Assembly (NCBI RefSeq): GCF_900475315.1
Contig: NZ_LS483369.1
Location: forward strand, 1,116,001-1,180,000
Source of the DNA: Neisseria cinerea
GTDB taxonomy: Bacteria > Pseudomonadota > Gammaproteobacteria > Burkholderiales > Neisseriaceae
Direction: 5' to 3'
Length of the DNA: 64,000 bases
Position 1 is the stretch's first letter; every line of letters starts with the position of its first letter. Both the position numbers and the translations under genes were made by a program. The notes beneath the pieces are model-generated. The model did no database searches, was not told the DNA's origin, and saw nothing but the letters and a program-made list of their open reading frames with translations. Shown here piece after piece: positions 28,539 through 39,286 of this stretch.

Positions 28539-30524
28539 TTAAATATCCAATTGAGCCGTATCACCTTCCCGTTCCATCCATGCGCGGCGGGCTGCAGCTT
28601 CGCCTTTGCCCATCAGTTTGACGAAGATATCGCGTGTTTCGTCATCCGCGCCTTCTGGGATTTGTACCTGCAACAGGCGGCGGGTATCGGGGTGCATGGT
28701 GGTGTCTTTGAGCTGGTCAGGGTTCATCTCGCCCAAGCCTTTGAAACGGCTGATGGAATAGGCGGTTTCTTTAACGCCTTCTTTTTGCAGTCGCTCTAAA
28801 ATGCTGTCGAGTTCGTTTTGGTCGAGGGCGTAGAATTTGCGGGCGGGTTTGCTTTTGCCTTGTGCGTTGACATCGACGCGGAACAGCGGCGGCTGGGCGA
28901 CGTAGATGTGTCCGTCGGCGACCAGTTTCGGGAAGTGGCGGTAGAACAGGGTCAGCAGCAAAACTTGAATATGCGAGCCGTCCACGTCGGCATCGGACAG
29001 GATGGCGATTTTGCCGTAGCGCAGGCCGCTTAAATCGGGCTTGTCGTTGATGCCGTGCGGATCGACGCCGATGGCGACGGAAATGTCGTGGATTTCGGCG
29101 TTGCCGAAGAGTTGGTCGGGGTGGACTTCAAAGCTGTTGAGCACTTTGCCGCGCAGGGGCAGGATGGCTTGGGTAACTTTGTCGCGGGCGAGTTTGGCGG
29201 AGCCGCCGGCGGAATCGCCTTCGACGAGGAAGAGTTCGTTTTCGCGGATGTCTTCGCTTTCGCAGTCAGTCAGTTTGCCGGGCAGGACGGCGACGCCGCT
29301 GCCTTTTTTCTTTTCGATTTTTTTAACCGAACGCATCCGCGCCTGCGCTTGGCGGATGGCGAGTTCGGCGATTTTTTTGCCGAAGTCCACGTTTTGGTTC
29401 AGCCACAATTCCAAAGGGTCGCCCGATACGGTGGCAACGAGTTTCAACGCGTCGCGGTTGGTCAGTTTGTCTTTGGTCTGGCCTTGGAACTGCGGGTCGA
29501 GGACGCGGGCGGAGAGGACGAAGGCGGTTTTGCTGAACACGTCGTCGCTTTGTACTTTTACGCCGCGTGGTAGGAGGTTGTGCAGGTTGATGAAGTTGTT
29601 GACGGCGTTGAACACGGCTTGTTTCAAGCCTGCTTCGTGCGTGCCGCCCAGCGGGGTAGGGATGAGGTTGACGTAGCTTTCGTTGGCGCACGAGCCTTCT
29701 TCCAGCCAGGTCAGGGCAAACGCTGCACCTTCGCCGATGCTGAAATCGCCGTTGTGATCGTCTGAAATGTAGTTTTCGCAGGAGAACAGCGGCACGGCTT
29801 CTTGCGCGTCGGCAATCAGGTCGGTCAGATAGCTTTTCAGGCCGTCGGGGTAGTGCCAAGTTTGGGTATGCGCTTCGTCTTCGCCTTTGACCGGACAGGT
29901 CAAGGAAACGCGCACACCCGGCAGCAGCACGGCTTTGGCACGCAGCAGGCGTTCGAGTTCGGGAATGCTGTAATTCGGGCTTTCAAAATATTTTCCGTCC
30001 GGCCAAACGCGCACTTCGGTGCCGCTGTCTTTGACGGCGCATTTGCCCACTTCTGCCAACGGTTCGACCACGTCGCCGCCGGCAAACACGATGCGGTGGA
30101 TTTTGCCTTCGCGTTTGACGGTGACCTCAAGGCGGGTGGAGAGGGCGTTGGTGACGGATACGCCCACGCCGTGCAGGCCGCCTGAAAAGGCATACGCGCT
30201 GCCGCCGTCTTTTTTGTTGAACTTGCCGCCCGCGTGCAGACGGGTAAACACGAGTTCGACCACGGGCACGCCCTCGACAGGGTGCAGCCCGACGGGAATG
30301 CCGCGTCCGTTGTCGTGTATGGACAGCGAACCGTCGTCGTGGATGCGCACGTCGATTTCAGTAGCGAAACCGCCCAACGCCTCGTCCGCCGCGTTGTCGA
30401 TGACTTCTTGGCAGATATGGGTCGGACTGTCGGTGCGGGTGTACATGCCGGGACGTTCTTTGACAGGCTCCAAGCCTTTGAGGACGGTAATGCTGGATTC
30501 GCTGTATTGGTTGTTTTTAGCCAT
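28539..30524 (-). CDS. parE: DNA topoisomerase IV subunit B
   Basis: The 661-residue ATPase subunit powers chromosome decatenation with ParC. It has the GHKL ATPase motifs (VIDNAADEAL about 42; DNGRGIPVG about 70; GGLHGVGVSVTNAL about 110), the Toprim EGDSAGGSAK (about 440) and DADVDGSHI (about 513). Lack of the gyrase-specific long insert supports ParE over GyrB. The frame is open to 30563; MAKNNQYSESSI at 30524 is the family-like start. Confidence 0.94.
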   Translation of the reverse strand: MAKNNQYSESSITVLKGLEPVKERPGMYTRTDSPTHICQEVIDNAADEALGGFATEIDVRIHDDGSLSIHDNGRGIPVGLHPVEGVPVVELVFTRLHAGGKFNKKDGGSAYAFSGGLHGVGVSVTNALSTRLEVTVKREGKIHRIVFAGGDVVEPLAEVGKCAVKDSGTEVRVWPDGKYFESPNYSIPELERLLRAKAVLLPGVRVSLTCPVKGEDEAHTQTWHYPDGLKSYLTDLIADAQEAVPLFSCENYISDDHNGDFSIGEGAAFALTWLEEGSCANESYVNLIPTPLGGTHEAGLKQAVFNAVNNFINLHNLLPRGVKVQSDDVFSKTAFVLSARVLDPQFQGQTKDKLTNRDALKLVATVSGDPLELWLNQNVDFGKKIAELAIRQAQARMRSVKKIEKKKGSGVAVLPGKLTDCESEDIRENELFLVEGDSAGGSAKLARDKVTQAILPLRGKVLNSFEVHPDQLFGNAEIHDISVAIGVDPHGINDKPDLSGLRYGKIAILSDADVDGSHIQVLLLTLFYRHFPKLVADGHIYVAQPPLFRVDVNAQGKSKPARKFYALDQNELDSILERLQKEGVKETAYSISRFKGLGEMNPDQLKDTTMHPDTRRLLQVQIPEGADDETRDIFVKLMGKGEAAARRAWMEREGDTAQLDI

Positions 30525-30537
30525 AGGAATAATGTAA

Positions 30538-30579
30538 AGGCCGTCTGAAAGGATGAAAAACAACGCTTTCAGACGGCCT
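30538..30579 (-). terminator. Inverted DUS pair between rppH and parE
   Basis: AGGCCGTCTGAAAG and CTTTCAGACGGCCT around a 14-nt loop sit after the rppH stop and before parE, both leftward. Likely ends rppH; parE must start within or just after it. Confidence 0.7.
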
Positions 30580-30592
30580 GAAAGCGTTTGGG

Positions 30593-31117
30593 TTATAGGT
30601 TTTCTATTGGATTGCGACGGATAAAGTCTTCGTAGCTTTCCATGCCGCGCAGGAAGCGGGAAGAGAGTTCTTCCAATGCCCCCAAGTAAACGTCTCGTTT
30701 GAAATCAATTACTTCGTCAACGGGAGCCCAATATTGTTGCCAACGCCAACCGTCAAATTCGGGATGGTGGCAGGCGCGGAGGTTGACATCGCTGTCACGG
30801 CCGACCAAACGCAAAAGATACCAAATCTGTTTTTGTCCGCGATAGGATCCGCGCCATTCGCGGCGTACCCAGTTGTTCGGCACGTCGTAACGCAGCCAGT
30901 CGCGCGTCCGCCCGACGATTTTGACGTGTTGCGGCAGCAGCCCGACTTCTTCGTACAGCTCACGGTACATGGCGGTTTCAGGGCTTTCGCCCGGCTTGAT
31001 GCCGCCTTGAGGAAACTGCCATGAATGTTCGCGTACGCGCTTGCCCCAAAAGACCTCGTTGCGGTTGTTGATTAAGATGATACCGACATTGGGGCGATAG
31101 CCTTCTCTGTCCAACAC
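30593..31117 (-). CDS. rppH: RNA pyrophosphohydrolase (Nudix)
   Basis: The 174-residue enzyme removes pyrophosphate from the 5' end of mRNA, starting RNase E decay. The Nudix box ([20 protein letters not shown]) begins near residue 39. The frame is open to 31201, but the start is GTG at 31117 (read as [13 protein letters not shown]), because it aligns with the RppH N-terminus and has GGAGGG upstream at good spacing. Confidence 0.94.
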   Translation of the reverse strand: MLDREGYRPNVGIILINNRNEVFWGKRVREHSWQFPQGGIKPGESPETAMYRELYEEVGLLPQHVKIVGRTRDWLRYDVPNNWVRREWRGSYRGQKQIWYLLRLVGRDSDVNLRACHHPEFDGWRWQQYWAPVDEVIDFKRDVYLGALEELSSRFLRGMESYEDFIRRNPIENL

Positions 31118-31267
31118 GGTGTCGCCCTCCGTTAAATTCAATCTTGGGATTTTCCCACAAATCGAACGGTTTTGACAAATCGGACGATATGGTTCAAGCA
31201 TGTCGAAACACAGACGGATTCGGGAAAATATCTTAAATTTGGTTTACAATAATACGTTTCAAATTAA

Positions 31268-32578
<1,311 letters not shown>

Positions 32579-32595
32579 GCCTTAACCCTGAACAT

Positions 32596-32629
32596 AAATG
32601 CCGTCTGAAACTTAGTTCAGACGGCATTT
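32596..32629. terminator. DUS-pair terminator between serS and prfA
   Basis: AAATGCCGTCTGAA and TTCAGACGGCATTT around 6 nt, placed between convergent serS and prfA. Confidence 0.85.
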
Positions 32630-32647
32630 TTTACCCAAACACAAAAC

Positions 32648-33724
32648 TCAATCTCCCATTGCCGCCAAAAGCTCGGCCTGATGCTCAGCAATCAGGGCGT
32701 TGGTAATTTCTTCCAAGTCGCCGTCCATCACAAAATCCAGCTTGTGCAGGGTAAGGTTGATGCGGTGGTCGGTTACGCGGCCTTGGGGGTAGTTGTAGGT
32801 GCGGATGCGTTCGCTGCGGTCGCCGCTGCCGATGAGAGATTTGCGCTCGGCAGCTTCTTTGGCTTGGGCTTCGCGTTTTTGCGCGTCGTTCAGGCGGGCT
32901 GCGAGGACTTTCATCGCCTGCGCCTTGTTGGCGTGTTGGCTGCGACCGTCTTGGCATTCAACCACCATACCGGTAGGCAGGTGGGTGATGCGGACGGCGG
33001 AGTCGGTTTTGTTGATGTGCTGACCGCCCGCACCGGATGCGCGGAAGGTATCGATGCGCAGATCGGCGGGGTTCAATTCGATGTCTTCCAGTTCATCCGC
33101 TTCAGGCATGACGGCGACGGTACAGGCTGAAGTGTGGATACGGCCTTGGCTTTCGGTTGCAGGGACGCGTTGCACACGGTGGCCGCCCGATTCGAATTTC
33201 AGACGGCTGTACGCACCGAGTCCGACAATACGGGCGATGACTTCTTTATAGCCGCCCAATTCGCTTTCGTTGGCGGACACGATTTCGACCTGCCAGCGGT
33301 TGCGCTCGGCATAGCGGCTGTACATACGCAGCAAATCGCCTGCAAACAGCGCGGCTTCGTCGCCACCGGTACCGGCGCGCACTTCGATAAAGATGTTTTT
33401 GTCGTCGTCGGCATCTTTGGGCAGCAGCAGTTTTTGCAGTTCGGTATCGAGCGTGTTGATTTTGGCTTTGGCCGCTTCGATTTCTTCGGCGGCAAAGTCT
33501 TTCATTTCGGGGTCGGACAGCATTTCTTCGGCATCCGCCAAGTCGCTTTGCGCCAGCTGATAGTTTTGGAAGACTTCGACGACGGGCGTCAATTCAGCGT
33601 GTTCGCGGGTGAGTTTACGGTAATTGTCCATGTCGGACGTAGCTTCGGGCTGACCGAGCAAATGCGTGACTTCTTCCAGTCGGTCGCTGAGTTGTTGTAG
33701 TTTTTCTAAGATAGACGTCTTCAT
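32648..33724 (-). CDS. prfA: Peptide chain release factor 1
   Basis: The 358-residue factor reads UAA and UAG. It has the GGQ catalytic loop ([16 protein letters not shown] about 231) and the PxT anticodon-like motif in VPATESQGR (about 186), which marks RF1 over RF2. The frame is open to 33805; the start at 33724 (MKTSILEKL) has GGAAG eight bases before. An imperfect inverted DUS (GCCGCCTGAA with TTCAGACGGC, 33743-33765) lies just upstream. Confidence 0.96.
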   Translation of the reverse strand: MKTSILEKLQQLSDRLEEVTHLLGQPEATSDMDNYRKLTREHAELTPVVEVFQNYQLAQSDLADAEEMLSDPEMKDFAAEEIEAAKAKINTLDTELQKLLLPKDADDDKNIFIEVRAGTGGDEAALFAGDLLRMYSRYAERNRWQVEIVSANESELGGYKEVIARIVGLGAYSRLKFESGGHRVQRVPATESQGRIHTSACTVAVMPEADELEDIELNPADLRIDTFRASGAGGQHINKTDSAVRITHLPTGMVVECQDGRSQHANKAQAMKVLAARLNDAQKREAQAKEAAERKSLIGSGDRSERIRTYNYPQGRVTDHRINLTLHKLDFVMDGDLEEITNALIAEHQAELLAAMGD

Positions 33725-33828
33725 AATTCTTCCATAACAAACGCCGCCTGAATGTTCAGACGGCATCAACACTGGATTATTATAATAGGTTTTCCGGATA
33801 TTCAAAAAGATAATCTTAGATGGATAAC

Positions 33829-34608
33829 CTACCGTCCCAACAGGGCATCGGCATTGCGCTCCGTTACCTTGGCAATCTCTTCTACACAGGTTCCGCGGAT
33901 TTCCGCAGCAATCTTTGCAATACCTGGAATATTGGCAGGCGTATTAATCTCCTTTTTCAGCATAAACGGGCTGTCGGTTTCCAAGATGAAATCGGTGTCA
34001 TTCAAGGTTTTGAGGGTTTCGCGTATTTTGCGGGCGTTCGGGTTGAGCAACAACGAACCGATGCCGATTTTGAAACCCAATTTCGTCAACACGCGCGCTT
34101 CTTCCGCGCTGCCTGAGAAGGCGTGAACGATGCCGCCTTGGGTAAAGCCTGTCTGTTTGACGGCGGCAGCGATGTCGGCGGTGGCTTTGAGATTATGGAT
34201 AATCACGCGCCGACACAGGGTTTGCGCGATGACAAGCTGGCGGCTGAAGACTTGGATTTGCCGTTCGCGCTGTCGTTGCGTTTGGGTTTTGTCGTAAAAA
34301 TCCAAGCCGATTTCGCCGACCCATGCCGTCGGACTCGCTTTCAATGCTTGTTCCAAATGCCGGAAATCCGTTTCGGAAACGTCGTCTGAAAACCAAGGAT
34401 GGATGCCGAGCGCGATATGGATGTTGCCCCAAAGCGGATTTTCAGACACCCTTTCTGCCAAATCCGACACGTCCTGCCAATCCTGCGGCCGAGTTGCGGG
34501 AACGATAAACCGCCCTACCCCTGCCTCCCGCGCTGCGGTCAAAATGTGCGGCAGGTTTTCGCGTAAGGCGGGATCGGCGAGATGGCAGTGGGTGTCGGTG
34601 AAGTTCAT
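33829..34608 (-). CDS. tatD: TatD-family metal-dependent DNase
   Basis: The 259-residue TIM-barrel hydrolase opens with the metal-binding [10 protein letters not shown] (residues 4-13) and has GEIGLDFY (about 97), HNLKATAD (about 138) and the conserved ETDSPFML (about 210). TatD/YcfH proteins act as 3'-5' exonucleases or deaminated-DNA/tRNA-quality enzymes. It starts seven bases after ansA, so the two are probably coupled. The exact paralog (TatD or YcfH/YjjV) cannot be fixed by eye. Confidence 0.88.
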   Translation of the reverse strand: MNFTDTHCHLADPALRENLPHILTAAREAGVGRFIVPATRPQDWQDVSDLAERVSENPLWGNIHIALGIHPWFSDDVSETDFRHLEQALKASPTAWVGEIGLDFYDKTQTQRQRERQIQVFSRQLVIAQTLCRRVIIHNLKATADIAAAVKQTGFTQGGIVHAFSGSAEEARVLTKLGFKIGIGSLLLNPNARKIRETLKTLNDTDFILETDSPFMLKKEINTPANIPGIAKIAAEIRGTCVEEIAKVTERNADALLGR

Positions 34609-34615
34609 TTCGATT

Positions 34616-35617
34616 TCACAATAATTGCAGTCTTACCAACTCTTTTTTTACATCTTCCGCACCCCAGCCTTGCGATACGGCGAGGGTCATGAGCGCGGTG
34701 GCGGTTTCGAGGTTGCATTTGCCGCCGTTGATGATGCCTGAGTTGCGGAACGCATTGCCTTGCGCGTAAACGGCGGCAGTTCTGCCTTGTCGGACTTGGC
34801 TGATGTTGAGCAACAATTTGCCTTGCTGCGTAAAGTCTTGCACGGCGCGGATGAAACCTTCATCTGCGGGGGTGTTGCCGTGTCCGTAGCTTTGCAGGAT
34901 AAGGGCGTGGGCGGGAAGCTGTGCGAGTCCGTCCGCAAGTTCTTGGACGGCAAAGCCGGGGATAAGCGTGCGGACGGCGATTTTTGCCTGCGGATCGGGA
35001 TAGCGGATTTTGAGGCCGTCTGAAACGGCTGCTGCGTCTTGGGACGGGATACGAAGATTGTGCCAGCCTTGTGTTTCATCCCATTCGGCGATGGCGCCGA
35101 AATGCGGATTGTCGAAGCCTGCGGCGGTTTCGGTGCTGACTTTGCTGCTGCCGACGGCGGGATACAGTTTGCCGTCAAAGGCAATGACGGTTTGTTTGAG
35201 CTTGAGGCTGAAGGCGGCAACGGCGGTGGAGAGGTTGCGCGGGGCGTCGCTGTTTTCGGCGGCGTAAGGCCATTGGGAACCGGTCAGGACAATCGGTTTG
35301 CCCAAACCTTGCAGGGCGAGCGCGAAGAGGTTAGCGGTGTACGCCATGCTGTCCGTGCCGTGCAGTATCAGGATACCGTCGCAGGAAGGGAGTTTGTCGG
35401 CGATGATGTCCAGCCAGTCGCACCAGTGTTGCAGCGTGACGGAGGAGGAATCAATCAAGGGATTGCAGACGTGCCACTCGAAGTCGAGGCCGTCTGAAAA
35501 AGGGGAAAGGGCTTGGCTGACCAATGCAGTATCGGGGCGCAGGCCTTCGCTGCTTTGGGTCATGCCTATGGTGCCGCCTGTGTAGAGGACGAAGATTTTT
35601 TGTTTCATGGACATCAT
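34616..35617 (-). CDS. ansA: L-asparaginase, type I cytoplasmic
   Basis: The 333-residue hydrolase splits asparagine to aspartate and ammonia. The first active-site motif YTGGTIGMTQ has the nucleophilic Thr near residue 15, and the second is ILHGTDSMAYTA (about 84). No signal peptide is present, so it is the cytoplasmic form. Three Met codons occur in the first four positions; MKQKIF at 35608 is an alternative start. Confidence 0.92.
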   Translation of the reverse strand: MMSMKQKIFVLYTGGTIGMTQSSEGLRPDTALVSQALSPFSDGLDFEWHVCNPLIDSSSVTLQHWCDWLDIIADKLPSCDGILILHGTDSMAYTANLFALALQGLGKPIVLTGSQWPYAAENSDAPRNLSTAVAAFSLKLKQTVIAFDGKLYPAVGSSKVSTETAAGFDNPHFGAIAEWDETQGWHNLRIPSQDAAAVSDGLKIRYPDPQAKIAVRTLIPGFAVQELADGLAQLPAHALILQSYGHGNTPADEGFIRAVQDFTQQGKLLLNISQVRQGRTAAVYAQGNAFRNSGIINGGKCNLETATALMTLAVSQGWGAEDVKKELVRLQLL

Positions 35618-35759
35618 CGGGTCGTCTGAAAATAATGATACGGCTTATTTAACTATATTTCGGACAGGCTGGCAATTTGGCGGAGCGGACGGTTTTCAGA
35701 CGGCCTTCAAATGAAAAAGCACCCAAGGGCTGTCGATATTTGATTTTCCAAGTGGATTT

Positions 35760-35785
35760 TTATAGTGGATTAAAAAAACACGGAA
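35760..35785. repeat. Fragment of a Correia repeat (CREE) end
   Basis: TATAGTGGATTAAAAAAACA matches the terminal inverted repeat of neisserial Correia elements (TATAGTGGATTAACAAAAA type). No second end or core is seen within the 200-bp gap between dedA and ansA, so it is a decayed or truncated copy. The rest of the gap (35618-35822) contains two single DUS-like sites and no gene. Confidence 0.6.
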
Positions 35786-35822
35786 ACTATTGAATATCGG
35801 CAACCTATTTAGGTGCTTGATT

Positions 35823-36506
35823 TTATTGTTCGCTTTGCGCGGCTTTTTTGGCTGCCTTGGCGGCTTTGCGTTGCGCCCGCTTTTCTTTCAATTTACTGCG
35901 GTAAAACTGGATACGTTGGCGTTTTTTCCACCAAATCCAAGCGACAACGGCCGCACCTATACCCAAGATAACGAAAATACCCGATTGCAGGCTGTGCATT
36001 TTCGCCATCAGCCAATCGATGTTGTGCGCACCGTATTCGCCCAGATAAATCCAAATAGGGACGGAAATCAGCGCGGCCAGTCCATCCATAATGATAAAAC
36101 GCAAGTATGAAACCTTGCGGCTGATACCGGCTGTAACAAATACGGCCGTTCTCAAACCGGGCAGGAAACGGGCGACAAATAAGACCCAGTTACCGTATTT
36201 GTCGAATTTTTCCTGAACCTGCTCATAACGTTTCGGCGTCATGATACGCGCAATAGGTTTGAACCTTAGGATTTTCTGCCCCCAAATTCGTCCGGCGGCG
36301 AACATGATGCCGTCCCCGACCAATACGCCGAGCATACCGACTGCAAACATAATATGCGGATTGGTATAACCCATACCCGAAATCACGCCGCCTGTTACCA
36401 AGGTCAAATCCTCGGGAATCGGCACGCCGAAACCGCAGATGACCAATACAAAAAAAACAGCCGCATAACCGTATTCGACAAAAAAGGCTTCTAAAAAAGC
36501 AAACAT
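35823..36506 (-). CDS. DedA-family membrane protein
   Basis: The 227-residue protein has about five hydrophobic helices and the DedA/VTT signatures: FGVPIPEDLTLVTGG (about 26-40), GDGIMFAAGRIWG (about 65) and ARFLPGLRTAVF (about 112). DedA proteins flip or transport phospholipids and undecaprenyl phosphate and help keep the proton gradient. The Lys/Arg/Ala-rich C-terminal tail (KKRQRIQFYRSKLKEKRAQ...) is cytoplasmic. Confidence 0.9.
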   Translation of the reverse strand: MFAFLEAFFVEYGYAAVFFVLVICGFGVPIPEDLTLVTGGVISGMGYTNPHIMFAVGMLGVLVGDGIMFAAGRIWGQKILRFKPIARIMTPKRYEQVQEKFDKYGNWVLFVARFLPGLRTAVFVTAGISRKVSYLRFIIMDGLAALISVPIWIYLGEYGAHNIDWLMAKMHSLQSGIFVILGIGAAVVAWIWWKKRQRIQFYRSKLKEKRAQRKAAKAAKKAAQSEQ

Positions 36507-36587
36507 GGCGGATATTCCATTGTCGGAGATAAAAAGTCAGAACAAACCGAAACATTTTCTACATGAAGCAGGCATTCTATCAAAGAT

Positions 36588-36652
36588 TATGCCGTCTGAA
36601 AGCGGAAAAAAGGCAGATTCGCGTATCCTCCGCATGTTCAGACGGCATTTAA
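36588..36652. other. Spaced inverted DUS pair between dedA and glmM
   Basis: TATGCCGTCTGAA (about 36588-36600) and TTCAGACGGCAT (36638-36649) are 37 bp apart. The spacing is long for a terminator; a weak hairpin AAAACCG...CGGTTTTT (about 36657-36685) nearer the glmM stop may terminate glmM instead. Confidence 0.5.
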
Positions 36653-36696
36653 ACAGAAAACCGGCCGATTCTGAAAACGGTTTTTCCTGATTTTGC

Positions 36697-38031
36697 CTAA
36701 ATGCTGCCGATGGCGGAAGCAATACGTTCCGCCCCTTCGCGCGCCCAGTCGGCCTGTCGTGCCTCAACCATCACGCGCACGACAGGTTCGGTTCCCGAAG
36801 CGCGCAATACAACCCTTCCTTTGCCTTCGAGTTCTTTTTCCACTTCGGCCAACACGTCTTTCGAAGCCTCCTGCCATTTCTGACCCTTTTGGATGCGCAC
36901 GTTAATCATAGTTTGCGGATACGGCTGCCAGTCGGCGCAAACAGTGGCGAGGTCTTGGTTCAGGATTTGCAGCGCCGCCAAAACTTGCAGCGCGGAAATA
37001 ATGCCGTCGCCGGTGTTGTGTTTGTCCATGCACAAAATATGGCCGCTGGCTTCGCCGCCGATGAGCCAGCCGCGTTGGTTCAGTTGTTCCAACACATAGC
37101 GGTCGCCGACTTTGGCGCGGCAGAAATCGACGCCCTGCTCTTTCAGGGCGATTTCCATCGCCATATTGGTCATGACCGTGCCGACCACGCCGCCGATGTT
37201 GATACCTTCTCGGGCGCGGGCTTTAGCAATGACGTAAATCAGGCTGTCGCCGTCGTAAACCTTACCGTTTTTATCGACCATCATCAAGCGGTCGCCGTCA
37301 CCGTCCAAGGCGATGCCGTAGTCGGCTTCATGCTGTAAAACGGCGGCCTGGAGTGTCTTGGTATAAGTCGCACCGCATTTTTCATTGATATTGTAGCCGT
37401 TGGGTTCGTCGCCGATGCTGACGACTTGTGCGCCCAGTTCGTGAAACACCTTGGGTGCGACACCGTACCCCGCGCCGTTGGCGGTATCGATAACCAACTT
37501 CAAACCCCGAAGGTCGGAATGACTGGGAAAGGTGGATTTGCAAAATTCGATATAGCGGTCGTCCGCACCGCTGATGCGGCGTGCGCGCCCGAGGCGTGCA
37601 GAAGGCTGGGTTTTCATTTCTTCGTCGATTTTGGCTTCGATTTCCAACTCGATTTCATCGGAAAGCTTCACGCCACCCTCGGCAAAGAATTTGATGCCGT
37701 TGTCGGAATAGGCATTGTGCGACGCGGAAATCATCACACCGGCGGACAAACGCAGCGCACGGGTCAGATAAGCCACGCCGGGCGTAGGCAGCGGACCGGT
37801 TTGGATAACGTTGACACCTGCGGCGGTAAAACCTGCCACCAAAGCGGCTTCCAGCATATAACCGGAAATACGCGTATCCTTGCCGATTAAAACGGTCGGT
37901 TTCTGGTCGGTGTCGTGCTGAACCAAAACCTGCCCCGCCGCATAGCCGAGTTTCAATACAAAATCGGGCGTAATCGGAAACTGCCCGACTTCGCTGCGCA
38001 CGCCGTCCGTGCCGAAATATTTTTTTGCCAT
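36697..38031 (-). CDS. glmM: Phosphoglucosamine mutase
   Basis: The 444-residue enzyme turns glucosamine-6-phosphate to glucosamine-1-phosphate for UDP-GlcNAc. The phosphoserine loop is [13 protein letters not shown] (about 100), the metal loop [11 protein letters not shown] (about 242) and the sugar loop GGEASGH (about 325). The start at 38031 ([10 protein letters not shown]) has GGAG eight bases upstream; a TTG four codons earlier is less likely. Confidence 0.95.
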   Translation of the reverse strand: MAKKYFGTDGVRSEVGQFPITPDFVLKLGYAAGQVLVQHDTDQKPTVLIGKDTRISGYMLEAALVAGFTAAGVNVIQTGPLPTPGVAYLTRALRLSAGVMISASHNAYSDNGIKFFAEGGVKLSDEIELEIEAKIDEEMKTQPSARLGRARRISGADDRYIEFCKSTFPSHSDLRGLKLVIDTANGAGYGVAPKVFHELGAQVVSIGDEPNGYNINEKCGATYTKTLQAAVLQHEADYGIALDGDGDRLMMVDKNGKVYDGDSLIYVIAKARAREGINIGGVVGTVMTNMAMEIALKEQGVDFCRAKVGDRYVLEQLNQRGWLIGGEASGHILCMDKHNTGDGIISALQVLAALQILNQDLATVCADWQPYPQTMINVRIQKGQKWQEASKDVLAEVEKELEGKGRVVLRASGTEPVVRVMVEARQADWAREGAERIASAIGSI

Positions 38032-38103
38032 GTGTTGCTCCAAGAATGTGAACCGTTGTCCGAGATTATACAGTCAGTTTGTGCCTTGCTGTCTGCACCG
38101 TTG

Positions 38104-38141
38104 ATGCCGTCTGAAGCCGCTCCGTCCTTTTCAGACGGCAT
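38104..38141 (-). terminator. Inverted DUS pair between folP and glmM
   Basis: ATGCCGTCTGAA and TTCAGACGGCAT around 14 nt, just after the leftward folP stop and before glmM. Confidence 0.75.
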
Positions 38142-38160
38142 GAAGTATGTGAACCGCTGT

Positions 38161-39012
38161 TTATAGATTGATGCCCAACGCTTCCCACGTCTTCAAAGCA
38201 TCCGCCGTTGCCTTCACATCATGCACCCGCACGATTTGCGCGCCGCGCGCCACGGAAGCCAGCGCCGCCGCCACGCTGCCGTGTACGCGCGCCGCCGCGT
38301 CTGCCTCGCCGGTCAGCTCGCCTATCATGCGTTTGCGCGACACGCCGATGAGCAGCGGAAAACCCGTTTCCGCCATCAATTCGGGCAAATGCCGCATCAG
38401 TGCGATATTGTGTTGCAAGGTTTTGCCGAAGCCAAAACCGGGGTCAAGCGCGATACGTTGCGGGGCGATGCCTGCCGCGATGCATTCCGCCGCCCGCGCT
38501 TTCAAATACCGCGCCACTTCACCGACAACATCCTGATATTTCGGATTAATCTGCATGTTTTCAGGCAAACCCTGCATGTGCATCAGGCAAATACCCGTGT
38601 CCGTCTGGCGCGCCAGCAATTCGACCGCGCCTTCGTCGGTCAACGCCGCCACATCGTTAATAATATCGATGCCGCCGAGTGCCAATGCTTTTTCCATAAC
38701 CACCGTGCGACGCGTGTCCAAACTGACGGGAACGCCCCACCCAGCCACTTCCGCCAATACAGGCTCAACCCGCGCCCATTCTTCTTCAGGCGAAACATAA
38801 TCCGCACCCGGCCGCGTCGATTCACCGCCGATGTCGAGAATGTCCGCACCCTCTTTCAAAAGCCGTTCGGCATGCGCCAAAGCTGTTTGGGCGTTTTGCG
38901 AATACGCGCCTCCGTCGGAAAAAGAATCGGGCGTGAGATTCACGATACCCATGATTTTCGGTTTGTCCAAACCGATTTCAAACCGTCCTGCCTGCCAAAC
39001 GCATCCGACCAT
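38161..39012 (-). CDS. folP: Dihydropteroate synthase
   Basis: The 283-residue enzyme joins p-aminobenzoate to dihydropterin pyrophosphate in folate synthesis and is the sulfonamide target. It has [15 protein letters not shown] (about 21-35), [11 protein letters not shown] (about 60) and [13 protein letters not shown] (about 222). A strong AGGAGG lies seven bases before the ATG. Whether sulfonamide-resistance changes occur was not tested. Confidence 0.95.
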   Translation of the reverse strand: MVGCVWQAGRFEIGLDKPKIMGIVNLTPDSFSDGGAYSQNAQTALAHAERLLKEGADILDIGGESTRPGADYVSPEEEWARVEPVLAEVAGWGVPVSLDTRRTVVMEKALALGGIDIINDVAALTDEGAVELLARQTDTGICLMHMQGLPENMQINPKYQDVVGEVARYLKARAAECIAAGIAPQRIALDPGFGFGKTLQHNIALMRHLPELMAETGFPLLIGVSRKRMIGELTGEADAAARVHGSVAAALASVARGAQIVRVHDVKATADALKTWEALGINL

Positions 39013-39043
39013 ATCCGTGCCTCCTGAATAAAAAGCAAATTAT

Positions 39044-39081
39044 ATGCCGTCTGAACAAAACTTGTCCGTTTCAGACGGCAT
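39044..39081. other. Inverted DUS pair upstream of folP
   Basis: ATGCCGTCTGAA and TTCAGACGGCAT around 14 nt sit in the divergent gap between folP and the AsmA gene, where no transcript needs ending. It likely serves uptake only. Confidence 0.65.
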
Positions 39082-39286
39082 CGGTATTTCAAAAAAGTAT
39101 CTTACAGAATCCGCCGCCGTATGAAACATACACTGCCCCTGCAAACGCGGCAACACCCGCGATACCTGATCCGGCGGTATGCCTGCTTATGGACATTACC
39201 CCTTTATACAAGATAATCCGCCCGCACAAAATAGGATTTCTACAAGCCGTGTTATACTGTGGCGTGTTTTACAGACTTTTCAGGCT

